DNA from: an uncultured Akkermansia sp.
GTDB taxonomy: Bacteria; Verrucomicrobiota; Verrucomicrobiia; Verrucomicrobiales; Akkermansiaceae
DNA length: 46,319 nt
Assembly (NCBI GenBank): GCA_947624205.1
Contig: CANQJI010000010.1
Location: forward strand, 1 to 46,319
Reading direction: 5' to 3'
The notes beneath the pieces were generated by a model. That model made no database searches. It was given only the letters and a program-made list of their open reading frames with translations, and was not told the DNA's origin. This document shows positions 25,544 to 33,388 of the stretch, piece by piece (within the stretch, counting starts at the first letter, position 1; each line of letters starts with the position of its first letter). A program made the position numbers and the translations under genes.

Positions 25544-26416
25544 TTAATTTTCGAGATTTTCCTTGATGTACGCCTTTGCCGAAGCACTCCCACTCTCCCG
25601 GGCTTTATAAAGCCATCGGAGAGCGCGTGTGCTATTTTTCAAACATCCGCGTCCTTCAAAGAATCTTCGTCCCAGCTCAAACTGAGCAAGGATATCCCCG
25701 GCTTCTGCCATAGGGAGCAGGTGCTCGTTGGGCACCTCCATAATTGTATCCTCGTTATATTCAGGCACCGTCGGTGAGGGATCTCTTCCTCCGATGTGAA
25801 TCTCATTCGTCGACTCAGAACCATCTGGTGTTTCTTCTTTATCATACCGTGTCACACCATCCGTATCGCACAACTCCCCATCACCATAAGCCAAACGCGC
25901 GGCGGCCTCTTCCTCGCGCTCTCGAAAGCATACTAGGATGCCCATGGCAAAGACAAAAAGAAAGCCAAGGAAGATGAGTGCACCATGGGGGAACATAATA
26001 AAAGGCATCATGCATACCACAAATAAGACAAACATAGAGCACCTTCTTGATCGCCAGTTTTTGAGGTACCCGAACCTCTGTAAGCGGTTTAATCTGCGCG
26101 AGTACAGTGAAGATCCCCACCCCAGCGTGAAAAGCAGCATCCAAACCAAGTAATACCAAAACACCAAGGTCACCCGTAATTCCTGCACCCCTACCGTATA
26201 AATCACGTCCCCCACCACGTTGCCCAAGTTGGACTCAAAAAGTTTCCCCGGCAATAACCAGAGCACGAAAGGCACGAGCAGACCACCAATCTGAAAGTGG
26301 AAGCACATACCCAGCAGGAAATAGGACTGACTTATCTCGCCGTTCAAATCGCACGAGAACAATCCCTCCGTGTCCTTTAGTTCTTCTGGTATCAAATTGG
26401 TTGGCGTGCTCGTCAT
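25544..26416 (-). CDS. polytopic membrane protein with C-terminal Sel1 repeat
   Basis: A 290-aa protein. About four membrane segments lie between residues 30 and 165 (LLVPFVLWLLPG, LVFWYYLVWMLLFTLGW, MFVLFVVCMMPFIMF, ALIFLGFLFVFAMGIL). An acidic linker (~170-225) follows, then one Sel1-like unit at ~230-285 (AEAGDILAQFELGRRFFEG ... ALRWLYKARESGS). The hydrophobic part resembles an RDD/DUF-type helical bundle only loosely. An even number of segments would leave the Sel1 unit in the cytoplasm, unlike the secreted Sel1 proteins, so it could contact the tubulin-like proteins. The function is not known. Confidence 0.6.
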   Translation of the reverse strand: MTSTPTNLIPEELKDTEGLFSCDLNGEISQSYFLLGMCFHFQIGGLLVPFVLWLLPGKLFESNLGNVVGDVIYTVGVQELRVTLVFWYYLVWMLLFTLGWGSSLYSRRLNRLQRFGYLKNWRSRRCSMFVLFVVCMMPFIMFPHGALIFLGFLFVFAMGILVCFREREEEAAARLAYGDGELCDTDGVTRYDKEETPDGSESTNEIHIGGRDPSPTVPEYNEDTIMEVPNEHLLPMAEAGDILAQFELGRRFFEGRGCLKNSTRALRWLYKARESGSASAKAYIKENLEN

Positions 26417-26458
26417 CAGATGATCTTTCTTCTTTCCATTTTCCTCAGTAACCTCCTC

Positions 26459-27241
26459 CTATTTGCCCTGCACTTCCTTATAACCCTGCCTTTCCGCAGC
26501 ACTGTACCATTTCTGAGCCTTAACATGATGATCCTTGTACTCTTTTTCCCCCGCCTCATAAATCCTGCCGAGTTCAAATTGCGCTGGAGGGAAACCCAAC
26601 TCCGCCCCGCGGATATACCCATAATTTTGGTATGAAACTTTTATTTCCGACATATCACCCTGCGGTAAATATACGGGAGATTTCGTGTAAGGCGCGAGGA
26701 GTGTCGTATCAAGCAATGGAACCAAAAAATCAAATCTGTCCCTATTCAATACAGGAACGCTCGAAGAACGCCCCTTTTTATCAACAGTTCCTTCCGGATT
26801 CTCACAGAGAAATCGGCTCCTGTGATAAAGCCCATACTGGATACACCGACTTAATCTGGATCCTTTTGCTAGCCCCTCTCTACCTTCCCTGCCACATATC
26901 AAATCATATCCAGGAATCATGTTCCCTAAAATCCACCACCCAGTCTTAGGAGAACGCGCATAGCTCTCGTCCACAATGGGAATGTTCATCCTTTTCGACT
27001 CTCCTTGAAATTCATAGAAAAGGCGCTCTGCCACCCTTGCTGCCACTGCTGCTCCACTCGTCAGGAAATTCCGGACACGCACCTCTTTTGTATTACCAAT
27101 GCTACATGCACCGACGATGTATTCCCCAAGTGACGGAAATAATGAAAGACTCGATCCTAACAACAAATTCCCCACTGTCCCTACTGCCATAAAAAGGAGG
27201 AGGGTAAGTCCATACAACACGACGGGGTGTTTTGTGCTCAT
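26459..27241 (-). CDS. membrane-anchored protein with C-terminal Sel1 repeat
   Basis: A 260-aa protein. An uncleaved signal or anchor lies at residues ~8-30 (VVLYGLTLLLFMAVGTVGNLLLG). A ~170-residue domain of unknown family with several Cys follows, then a single Sel1 unit near the end (GAELGFPPAQFELGRIYEAG ... AQKWYSAAERQGY). The orientation is probably periplasmic. It is flanked by other membrane Sel1 genes with short gaps (12 and 42 bases), so it is operon-like. I do not recognise the central domain. Confidence 0.6.
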   Translation of the reverse strand: MSTKHPVVLYGLTLLLFMAVGTVGNLLLGSSLSLFPSLGEYIVGACSIGNTKEVRVRNFLTSGAAVAARVAERLFYEFQGESKRMNIPIVDESYARSPKTGWWILGNMIPGYDLICGREGREGLAKGSRLSRCIQYGLYHRSRFLCENPEGTVDKKGRSSSVPVLNRDRFDFLVPLLDTTLLAPYTKSPVYLPQGDMSEIKVSYQNYGYIRGAELGFPPAQFELGRIYEAGEKEYKDHHVKAQKWYSAAERQGYKEVQGK

Positions 27242-27253
27242 GGAAACATCTTG

Positions 27254-27973
27254 CTACTTATCATTCTGTGCTGCGCGCTGCAAACAGCGTTTTACCGCTG
27301 CTTCATCCACTTTGCCGTACTTCCCCGTTTGATACCACATAGCATTGAGTCTCAGCACCCGATAATCCGTACTTTGTTCCACCTGGCGAGCACACTTCAA
27401 AGCTTCATCGTAATCGCCATCTGCCGCCATCATGACAGCATTCAGGAACTTAATACGATCATAATCCGTAGCTGCTGCACCGACCTCGATAAACGCTTTT
27501 ACCGATATGGCATTTGTGGCCTTTTCTGCTCGCTCCATAAGCTCTGCTATGACAGCCTTGAAGCTGGTCTCATCATGAACACGCGTGCAAATCTCGTCCA
27601 CAAAATCGTAGACATGAAAAAGCTCCTGGCAAGCCAAGCGATACATCGCCATGGCATTCCCTTTTTTCGCTGCTGCATTGAAGTATTTCATGGCCTGTTT
27701 ATCATCCCCCGTAGCAACGCAAAGTTCGCCAGCCATACAGAGAGCAGCCGGATGCTCCTGTTTCACAGCCATCTGCAGCCATTTGTGCACAGAGGCCATA
27801 TCCTTCAGCGCAAAGGATATCCATGCCAGTTTAGCCTGCGCCTCCGCATCCCCTCCCTCAGCTGCTCGAATCAAATGTTGAGCCTCTCCCTCTCCATACG
27901 CAGCAGGATAAGCCATCACAAAAGCACAACAGGCAAGCAAAAGTGGAGTAATTCCTATTTTCGTGAGTTTCAT
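27254..27973 (-). CDS. secreted TPR/Sel1-like helical repeat protein
   Basis: A 239-aa protein. Signal peptide MKLTKIGITPLLLACCAFVMAYPAAYG is cleaved near residue 27; a Cys pair in the signal could also be a lipobox, though it is not canonical. Next come Sel1-like units (GEAQHLIRAAEGGDAEAQAKLAW, AMKYFNAAAKKGNAMAMYRLA) and a more degenerate helical part ending CLQRAAQNDK. It is predicted periplasmic. Its start follows the stop of the collagen-like gene (27975) by one base, so the two are almost certainly translated from one message. Confidence 0.65.
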   Translation of the reverse strand: MKLTKIGITPLLLACCAFVMAYPAAYGEGEAQHLIRAAEGGDAEAQAKLAWISFALKDMASVHKWLQMAVKQEHPAALCMAGELCVATGDDKQAMKYFNAAAKKGNAMAMYRLACQELFHVYDFVDEICTRVHDETSFKAVIAELMERAEKATNAISVKAFIEVGAAATDYDRIKFLNAVMMAADGDYDEALKCARQVEQSTDYRVLRLNAMWYQTGKYGKVDEAAVKRCLQRAAQNDK

Positions 27974-27974
27974 T

Positions 27975-28850
27975 TTATCTAATGGTTACTTGAAGGTGTC
28001 CGTAATCTGTTGCACTATTTTCAGAATTGCACATGGATATCACGCTGCCTGTATGGAGCGGCATCTTGCCGGACACCACACAACCATCCACCAATATCTG
28101 CGACCGTGATGCACTCGCCACGAGACTCCATGTCTGTCCATTCTGGGAACTCCACAGCTCAAAGAAAGGACCACTCAGTTCCTTTGCACGAACATCCGAA
28201 CAAAGCTGCGCATACGTTCCCGAACTCATACTCCACGGCGTAGCCTGGCACCCCACTTCGACCCCGTCATCATCCCCTTGCAAATACAACTTACCCGCAC
28301 TCCATGGTTGCCCCTCATTCTGCCTTTTATTCGAACTCCAGCCATTTCGACCATCATACCCCCTCTCACCACGCTCGCCATGCGGACCTATAGCTCCATC
28401 GCGTCCGTCCCGCCCATTCCAACCATTCCGTCCATCCCTGCCGTCCTGCCCATCCTTGCCATTCTGTCCACGGGCAAACAAAAATCCCAAAAACAAGCCG
28501 ACAAGGCAAAAGAAGTGCCACACGAAAAGCAAAATCTGAAGGAATATCACAAAGATCAAAAGAATCCCTGCATACACAACAAGGAAAATGCAAGAACCTT
28601 CCGCTCCTCCGACGATAGCAGCGAAAATACTGCCTAACCAAAAAGGTGTTCCCCCCGTTCGAGTGACAGCTCCCCAGTAGAAAAAGGTATAGAAGAGGTA
28701 AAAGACTAGCAAACCCGTAATTACTCCTTGATTATTTGCTATCGTCTGTTCATCTACAATCCCCAGAGGAGCGTACACATGAACGGCCACCATCGGATTG
28801 ACGAGGATACCGATGAGTGACAACACCATGAATATGAAATGCCTGATCAT
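27975..28850 (-). CDS. membrane protein with collagen-like stretch and C-terminal beta domain
   Basis: A 291-aa protein. Hydrophobic segments occupy residues ~5-30, 42-62, 72-95 and 95-125. They are followed by 14 uninterrupted Gly-X-Y triplets at 128-169 (GKDGQDGRDGRNGWNGRDG), about 28344-28469 in DNA. The last ~105 residues form a beta-rich domain shared with the next gene: TPWSM, CSDV, and ILVDGCVVSGKMPLHTGSVI. That final motif resembles the end of FHA domains (xxGxxxxxxPLxxGDxI), but the phosphopeptide-binding Arg/Ser motif is not evident. A collagen-like stalk joining a membrane part to a recognition domain is inferred. Confidence 0.65.
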   Translation of the reverse strand: MIRHFIFMVLSLIGILVNPMVAVHVYAPLGIVDEQTIANNQGVITGLLVFYLFYTFFYWGAVTRTGGTPFWLGSIFAAIVGGAEGSCIFLVVYAGILLIFVIFLQILLFVWHFFCLVGLFLGFLFARGQNGKDGQDGRDGRNGWNGRDGRDGAIGPHGERGERGYDGRNGWSSNKRQNEGQPWSAGKLYLQGDDDGVEVGCQATPWSMSSGTYAQLCSDVRAKELSGPFFELWSSQNGQTWSLVASASRSQILVDGCVVSGKMPLHTGSVISMCNSENSATDYGHLQVTIR

Positions 28851-28919
28851 ACCATTTTCAGTCGCTATTTTCTTATAGAGTTACAAATCACGCAGAACAG
28901 GGTATGCTTCACTCATTGC

Positions 28920-30017
28920 TTACACACGAGGAGAAGTTATAGTCCTTGTTTCCACAAGTATGCGACGTTTTACATCTAAGCGACCGATAATGGTTTCCAC
29001 TCCTTTCTTCTGAAGTGCCACCTTATTACCGGCATTGATCGGAGTTTTGCCGCTTATCGGCATCTCATCCAGAAGAACCACAAAGTCGATGCCCCCTTCC
29101 GGGATAATGTACCATATCTCGCCTGCACCACGTGCAGGACTCGTGATTTCAAAGGGCACAGTATCCACCGCGCCCACATCCGAACAAATCTTTTTATACT
29201 GATGAGGAGCCATCTTCCATGGCGTATTGGAGTGTGCGATCTCAACCTTATCCACGTCACCCCACAGACTCAATGCCCACACATTGCGATGCTGCACCTT
29301 TTTTCTTTGTTCGGGATCAATGAAGATACAAATGACAAGGTGGAGTATTTTAGCAAAGAATTTGAAGACAGGGGCAACAATATTGAAGACGGGAGCAATA
29401 ATAAATGTGTCTTTATCTTTACCTCTGCCCTTCTCCTCGCAATTGAGACGGTAAAACGCGTACAACCAAATGAAGAATCCGACCCATAAGAAAAAATTGA
29501 GAGCAATGCCAATACCCAAAACTGTGGCCAATATGAACAGGATCGGGGCAAATACAATCAACAACGCCAGAACAAGAGGCGTTAAAGCAAGATTAACTGC
29601 CACTACGGAAGCAACCCATAAACGCAATCGCGGCAACATGGCTATAGCTACAGCGGAGCATATCATACCCGCCGGTTTGACAATCAACAAAGCAGCACTA
29701 TATATAAGCGCAAGGGAGAGGGCTCCACCCAAATCTTCTCCATCCTGCGCAACACCCAACGCCAAACATGCGTTCAACGCCATAACCGCGACTGTCATAA
29801 CCATTCCCACGCCACCTAATACCATCGCATATTTCAATGCCCGATCCTGCTCGCCTCGTCGCGCGAGGGAGAGAGTATACACAGTCAGAGCCATCACGGT
29901 TCCGCACCATGCAAATCCAACCCCAACGTATGTTCCCAACTTGACCCACTCGAAAGCAAAGGTGAGCAACACTGCCAAGAGCGCGATACAGATAGCTATT
30001 AGTTTCTTTTTATTCAT
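28920..30017 (-). CDS. polytopic membrane protein with C-terminal FHA-like beta domain
   Basis: A 365-aa protein. About six hydrophobic segments lie between residues 5 and 190. The C-terminal ~115 residues repeat the domain of the collagen-like protein: LSLWGDVDKVEIAHSNTPWK, ICSDV, then VVLLDEMPISGKTPINAGNKVAL. The fold looks FHA-like or a related beta sandwich; this is inference from the last strand motif only. It has no collagen-like stretch. It starts 13 bases after the previous stop. The pair suggests two membrane receptors with the same sensory or docking domain. Confidence 0.6.
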   Translation of the reverse strand: MNKKKLIAICIALLAVLLTFAFEWVKLGTYVGVGFAWCGTVMALTVYTLSLARRGEQDRALKYAMVLGGVGMVMTVAVMALNACLALGVAQDGEDLGGALSLALIYSAALLIVKPAGMICSAVAIAMLPRLRLWVASVVAVNLALTPLVLALLIVFAPILFILATVLGIGIALNFFLWVGFFIWLYAFYRLNCEEKGRGKDKDTFIIAPVFNIVAPVFKFFAKILHLVICIFIDPEQRKKVQHRNVWALSLWGDVDKVEIAHSNTPWKMAPHQYKKICSDVGAVDTVPFEITSPARGAGEIWYIIPEGGIDFVVLLDEMPISGKTPINAGNKVALQKKGVETIIGRLDVKRRILVETRTITSPRV

Positions 30018-30030
30018 ATTTTTCTGAGTT

Positions 30031-30687
30031 TTATGTTAAGTTAAATTGTGTTGTATGCCTTAAACCGGCTCTATTTCTCACCCAACCTCCACAGTCCTTA
30101 TTTGTCTGTATTCTCAAGATTCCGGCGAGAATTTTCACAGCTGTCGGGTCATCTTTTTGCGCAGCATCTCGAATAAGCTTCAGTCCCAGCTCCTCATCCT
30201 TCTCCACACCATACCTCGTCAAATAGGAGCTTCCAAGAACAGTCTGTGCGCTCAGGCATCCTTTCCGAGATGCACTTTGTATAAGTTTGACAGCTTCCTG
30301 CATATCCTGCACCACACCTTTCCCGGTGAAGTAGCATAATGCCGGCCTGTATTCACCAAACATGTTCCCCTCCTCTGCTGAATCCCGGTACCACCCTCTG
30401 CTGCCTCCTGCATGTCCTTCTCCGTGCCCTCCTTCCCCTTGCCTGGTTGCCGAACGGGTAAGCCTCACAGTCTCCGTATGATCTTGCAGCACGTCTTTGC
30501 CGAGCTCGCAGCACACTCCTAAACGGAGCTGCGCCGCCGTCTCCCCCTGCTCAGCCGCTGCACCATGCCCCTTCTGCTCCCCCGACGGAACGGAAGAAAA
30601 TGCGCTCGACTTAAACAGCATCAATCCAAGCATGGAGTACGCACATGCAAGCGCTACGGCTCTGATACTTTCAAGCTTTGTCTTCAT
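30031..30687 (-). CDS. secreted Sel1-repeat protein with a frame-disturbed repeat; first gene of the cluster
   Basis: A 218-aa protein with start at ATG 30687 (MKTKLESI), preferred to a GTG at 30720. A signal or anchor at ~8-30 is followed by Sel1 units. Between residues ~90 and 110 the sequence becomes Gly/His-rich (GEGGHGEGHAGGSRG). In the next frame the same bases read KEGTEKDMQEAAE, which is a normal Sel1 segment, after which the original frame returns to WYRDSAEEG. Two compensating shifts, or a deletion plus a shift, are likely. Later units are regular (ALCYFTGKGVVQDMQEAVKL). It probably marks the 5' end of the minus-strand cluster. Confidence 0.6.
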   Translation of the reverse strand: MKTKLESIRAVALACAYSMLGLMLFKSSAFSSVPSGEQKGHGAAAEQGETAAQLRLGVCCELGKDVLQDHTETVRLTRSATRQGEGGHGEGHAGGSRGWYRDSAEEGNMFGEYRPALCYFTGKGVVQDMQEAVKLIQSASRKGCLSAQTVLGSSYLTRYGVEKDEELGLKLIRDAAQKDDPTAVKILAGILRIQTNKDCGGWVRNRAGLRHTTQFNLT

Positions 30688-30748
30688 TTTTGCGGGGAGA
30701 GAAATATCCTTTGGAGGCACTGTGTTACTGTCTAGCGAACGGGAGTAG

Positions 30749-30941
30749 TATATCTCTTTTCAAATGCGATGAGCTTGACACAATTTGTCATGCGCTGATA
30801 ATAAAATAACAAGAACAGAATTCCTCGTTCAATTCGAGCTACGGTCCTCTTCTCAAATTTTTTCTCGAAAACGCACTTAGCATTTGAAAAATAAGGGTGC
30901 ATTAATTTTTTAATTGACTATCGCATTTGAAAAGAGATATA
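30749..30941. mobile_element. 193-bp MITE-like element with 22-bp perfect inverted ends
   Basis: Positions 30749-30770 (TATATCTC ... CAAATGCGAT) are the exact reverse complement of 30920-30941. The ends begin and finish with TATA, so a TA target duplication of the IS630/Tc1 type is possible. The interior is AT-rich and has no open reading frame. It lies in the divergent gap between the cluster and the plus-strand secreted-protein gene. A large regulatory palindrome is the alternative. Confidence 0.55.
30775..30802 (+). promoter_or_regulatory. possible sigma-70 promoter within the 193-bp element
   Basis: TTGACA at 30775-30780, 16 bases, GATAAT at 30797-30802. It faces the plus-strand gene at 31059 and would give a leader of about 250 bases. 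CAAATGCGAT lies 4 bases upstream of the -35 box, as at the second promoter. Confidence 0.35.
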
Positions 30942-30943
30942 CA

Positions 30944-30995
30944 GGTGTTTTGCTATATTGAGAATTGTAATTCAATATTTTGTAAAGAAAACACC
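30944..30995. repeat. nested inverted repeat upstream of the secreted-protein gene
   Basis: GGTGTTTT (30944-30951) pairs with AAAACACC (30988-30995). Inside it ATATTGA (30955-30961) pairs with TCAATAT (30972-30978). It starts 3 bases after the 193-bp element and could be an operator or an RNA hairpin in a transcript from the upstream promoter. Confidence 0.4.
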
Positions 30996-31024
30996 ACGAG
31001 AAGAAGGACCAAATGCGATTCATC

Positions 31025-31052
31025 TTGACAGATTGAGGCATAATGATATGAT
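31025..31052 (+). promoter_or_regulatory. possible promoter directly before the start codon at 31059
   Basis: TTGACA at 31025-31030, 16 bases, TATGAT at 31047-31052. The start point would fall at or beside the ATG at 31059, implying a leaderless message if that start is right. CAAATGCGAT at 31010-31019 precedes the -35 box by 5 bases, repeating the arrangement at 30761. Confidence 0.4.
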
Positions 31053-31058
31053 AGAAAT

Positions 31059-33014
31059 ATGCGCAAGGCATACCTTCATACTGCAATGGCTCTCGTGCTG
31101 GGAGGATTTTTCACAGTGGCAGCGGCATCAGAGAGAGATATGATTCGAGAACTGGCGACGGCGCAAACTACTGCAACGGTCGATCAGCAGCTGGAAAAAA
31201 TGCCGGCGTTGAGACTACTAAACGCGGCAGGAAAGCACGGGCTCACCGTCGCGGCAAAACCGGATTTATGGGGGAAAGATACGGGAGGTATAGGAAGCGC
31301 AGCGCTGCACGCGACAGGGGAAGGTTTGCGCACATTTGTCAAGGTAGGGCTACTGCTCTCGCAATGCCAGAACGAGCAGTGGGAATGGGTCAGGGAATGG
31401 ACCAAAGATTGCGCCGCACCGCAGCAGGAAATCTTGCGTCGCGAAATCCGGGGCATCCGGGCAGAGCAGCTGAAAAATCTTGCGAAAGAACTGAAGCGCG
31501 CAAGTGAGGCGGAGCCGGTGCAAGTGGTGCTCACCGCTGCAAAGGGTCAGGAAAACGAGTTCGCTGCGACTTTCAAGCACATCGTGACTCAATTGAAAAA
31601 GGAGGCGAGAAAACAGCCGAAAGTGAAGTTTGAGAAGACGGATGACGGAGCAACCCTCAGCGGAAACCTGCGCGACATCCTGATGAGCGCGCTGCCGCCG
31701 AACTATGCCGAGGAGTTCCCGAAACAGGTGAAACAGGTGAGCAAGGCAGCAGATGCCACATTCTGCCTGCGCGTGAGCAAGGAGGGAAATAGCGCAACGA
31801 TCTCGCTGAGCCTGGCACGGAAAGGCATCGTGTCGAATGTGCTGCAGGGTCTATCCCCCTTGACGAAAAACAAAGGAACGAAGACGCTTCCTGCGGATTG
31901 GCCAACCCTGCCGGCAAACGCCGGAGAGCCGCTGCTGGTGGCATATTCCACGCCGCAAATGCGCCCTCTTCTGCAAGAGATAAACCTCTTGGGCGGAATG
32001 GAGGCGGAACTGCGCAAAGCGTGGCGTCTCTTTGGGGCTCTCGGAAAGGCGGATGCAGCTCAGGCAAGTACGTACGCCGATGCCCAGCGCGGAATTGAGA
32101 CGCTGGAGAAATTCTTCTTGCAACCCATGCCGGAAGCCAAACATGCCGATTCCCTCATAATAGCGCGCAAAGGCTCAAAGGAAATGTGGATGCAAGTAAA
32201 AACGGACGACCCGACCGTGCAATTCCAACCGGGCGAGCTCTGCTGCGCGGGACTTCTCGGGACGAGCGGCACTGTTTTGTACGCCGAGGGAACGGAGTTG
32301 CGTCGCAATTCCAAGCTACAGGGGCAGCTCCCGAACGCCGAGGAAGTGGTGAAGGCTTTGCAGGCAATTGCACGCGGTGCCGTGTTACCGATGGATTCGG
32401 AAAAAAGTGATGAGTACACTGCCCAACTGGCTCTTCTGCAGAATATGCTCCCGGGCGTTCTGCCAATGCTTACCTCGCTCTGCGATCTATTGGATCAGAT
32501 GGTCAACAACTCCGCCTTCGTGGTGAGTAACACAGGAGTCGTGGGAAACGTGCCCAGCGTGGCACTGCGTCACGTCATGCAAAATCCTGTCGCCCTGCAG
32601 CAAGCATTCCGGCAAATCACCGACGGAATTCGTGGGCTGCTGGCTATGAGCGGAGGAGATCCGCAAATGGTGGATCAGGTACTGGCCACGATCTCTGCGA
32701 AAACGCCCGGTGGCGCAGATCGGCATCGTCTCATCTTTCCCTTGCTCGGCGCCATTGGTGAGCCCCAAATGCTGGTAAAGGACAAGGTAATGGTGCTTTC
32801 TAACAACTCTTCTCTTGCTGACAGCATGATGGAGTCTGCCGGAAAGATGCCTTTCTGCGGCGCGGCTGCCATGCTCAATATTCCGGAACTTGGAAAACTC
32901 ATTCGTCGCTGTGATGGAGGGAATTTCTCCCTGCCCCCGGGAGGACCGGAACATATCTTCACAACCATCACAACGAATGATGGCACAGTCACACTGCGCC
33001 TCCAGGCGAAGTAA
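31059..33014 (+). CDS. secreted protein of unknown function
   Basis: A 651-aa protein. Signal peptide MRKAYLHTAMALVLGGFFTVAAA is cleaved near residue 23. The rest has alternating helical, Lys/Glu-rich and Gly/Leu-rich parts and no membrane helix or motif I can name. Phrases such as QVVLTAAKG, LARKGIVSNVLQGL and LIIARKGSKEMWMQVK suggest repeated alpha/beta subdomains, as in some large periplasmic proteins of PVC bacteria. It is transcribed away from the tubulin cluster and stands alone. The downstream end is followed within 7 bases by a repeat element whose hairpin could help end transcription. Confidence 0.6.
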   Translation: MRKAYLHTAMALVLGGFFTVAAASERDMIRELATAQTTATVDQQLEKMPALRLLNAAGKHGLTVAAKPDLWGKDTGGIGSAALHATGEGLRTFVKVGLLLSQCQNEQWEWVREWTKDCAAPQQEILRREIRGIRAEQLKNLAKELKRASEAEPVQVVLTAAKGQENEFAATFKHIVTQLKKEARKQPKVKFEKTDDGATLSGNLRDILMSALPPNYAEEFPKQVKQVSKAADATFCLRVSKEGNSATISLSLARKGIVSNVLQGLSPLTKNKGTKTLPADWPTLPANAGEPLLVAYSTPQMRPLLQEINLLGGMEAELRKAWRLFGALGKADAAQASTYADAQRGIETLEKFFLQPMPEAKHADSLIIARKGSKEMWMQVKTDDPTVQFQPGELCCAGLLGTSGTVLYAEGTELRRNSKLQGQLPNAEEVVKALQAIARGAVLPMDSEKSDEYTAQLALLQNMLPGVLPMLTSLCDLLDQMVNNSAFVVSNTGVVGNVPSVALRHVMQNPVALQQAFRQITDGIRGLLAMSGGDPQMVDQVLATISAKTPGGADRHRLIFPLLGAIGEPQMLVKDKVMVLSNNSSLADSMMESAGKMPFCGAAAMLNIPELGKLIRRCDGGNFSLPPGGPEHIFTTITTNDGTVTLRLQAK

Positions 33015-33020
33015 GAGCAC

Positions 33021-33356
33021 AGGGCAAACGCATTCCTAATGCGTTTGCCTATGTACGATTTACGACGTACGATGTACAACACGCACGACGGCCCCGTTGC
33101 AGCGGGCGGTAAGTGCGGATGGGCAGCGCGCATGCGTTGCCCCGACAGGGGCGAACTGGCAGGGTGTGCCGGTGAGTCACTTTGGGGAGTTCCCACACTT
33201 GCGCACGAGTTTGGCGAAGCAAACACGGGGGATAAATTGTGGAGCGACCATCATGATGACCGCTCTTTGTCGTGATTTTTGATGCGTATAAACGATAATA
33301 TCAGTCAATAAGAGCGCTGCCTCTCTTGCCTCACTTCTCTCAAATGCGTCTTCCCT
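33021..33356 (+). repeat. MITE-like repeat, copy A
   Basis: It begins AGGGCAAACGCATT, forms a hairpin with AATGCGTTTGCC, continues TATGTACGAT..., has a GGGGAGTTCCC core, then GTGATTTTTGATGCGTATAAACG and TCAGTCAATAAGAG, and ends CTCAAATGCGTCTTCCCT. The middle third is unlike the other copies. It lies between the convergent ends of the secreted-protein and histidine-kinase genes. Confidence 0.6.
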
Positions 33357-33388
33357 GAATAAGGGTATGCGCCGCTTTGCTTTCTTCG

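Noticed and set aside
1..30720. Canonical Zorya anti-phage system
   Set aside because: Only ZorA/ZorB-like proteins are seen; no ZorC, ZorD helicase or ZorE nuclease is encoded in the window.
31184..33226. Minus-strand open frames opposite the 651-aa secreted protein
   Set aside because: They have no signal, family motif or coherent start and result from the higher GC content of this gene.
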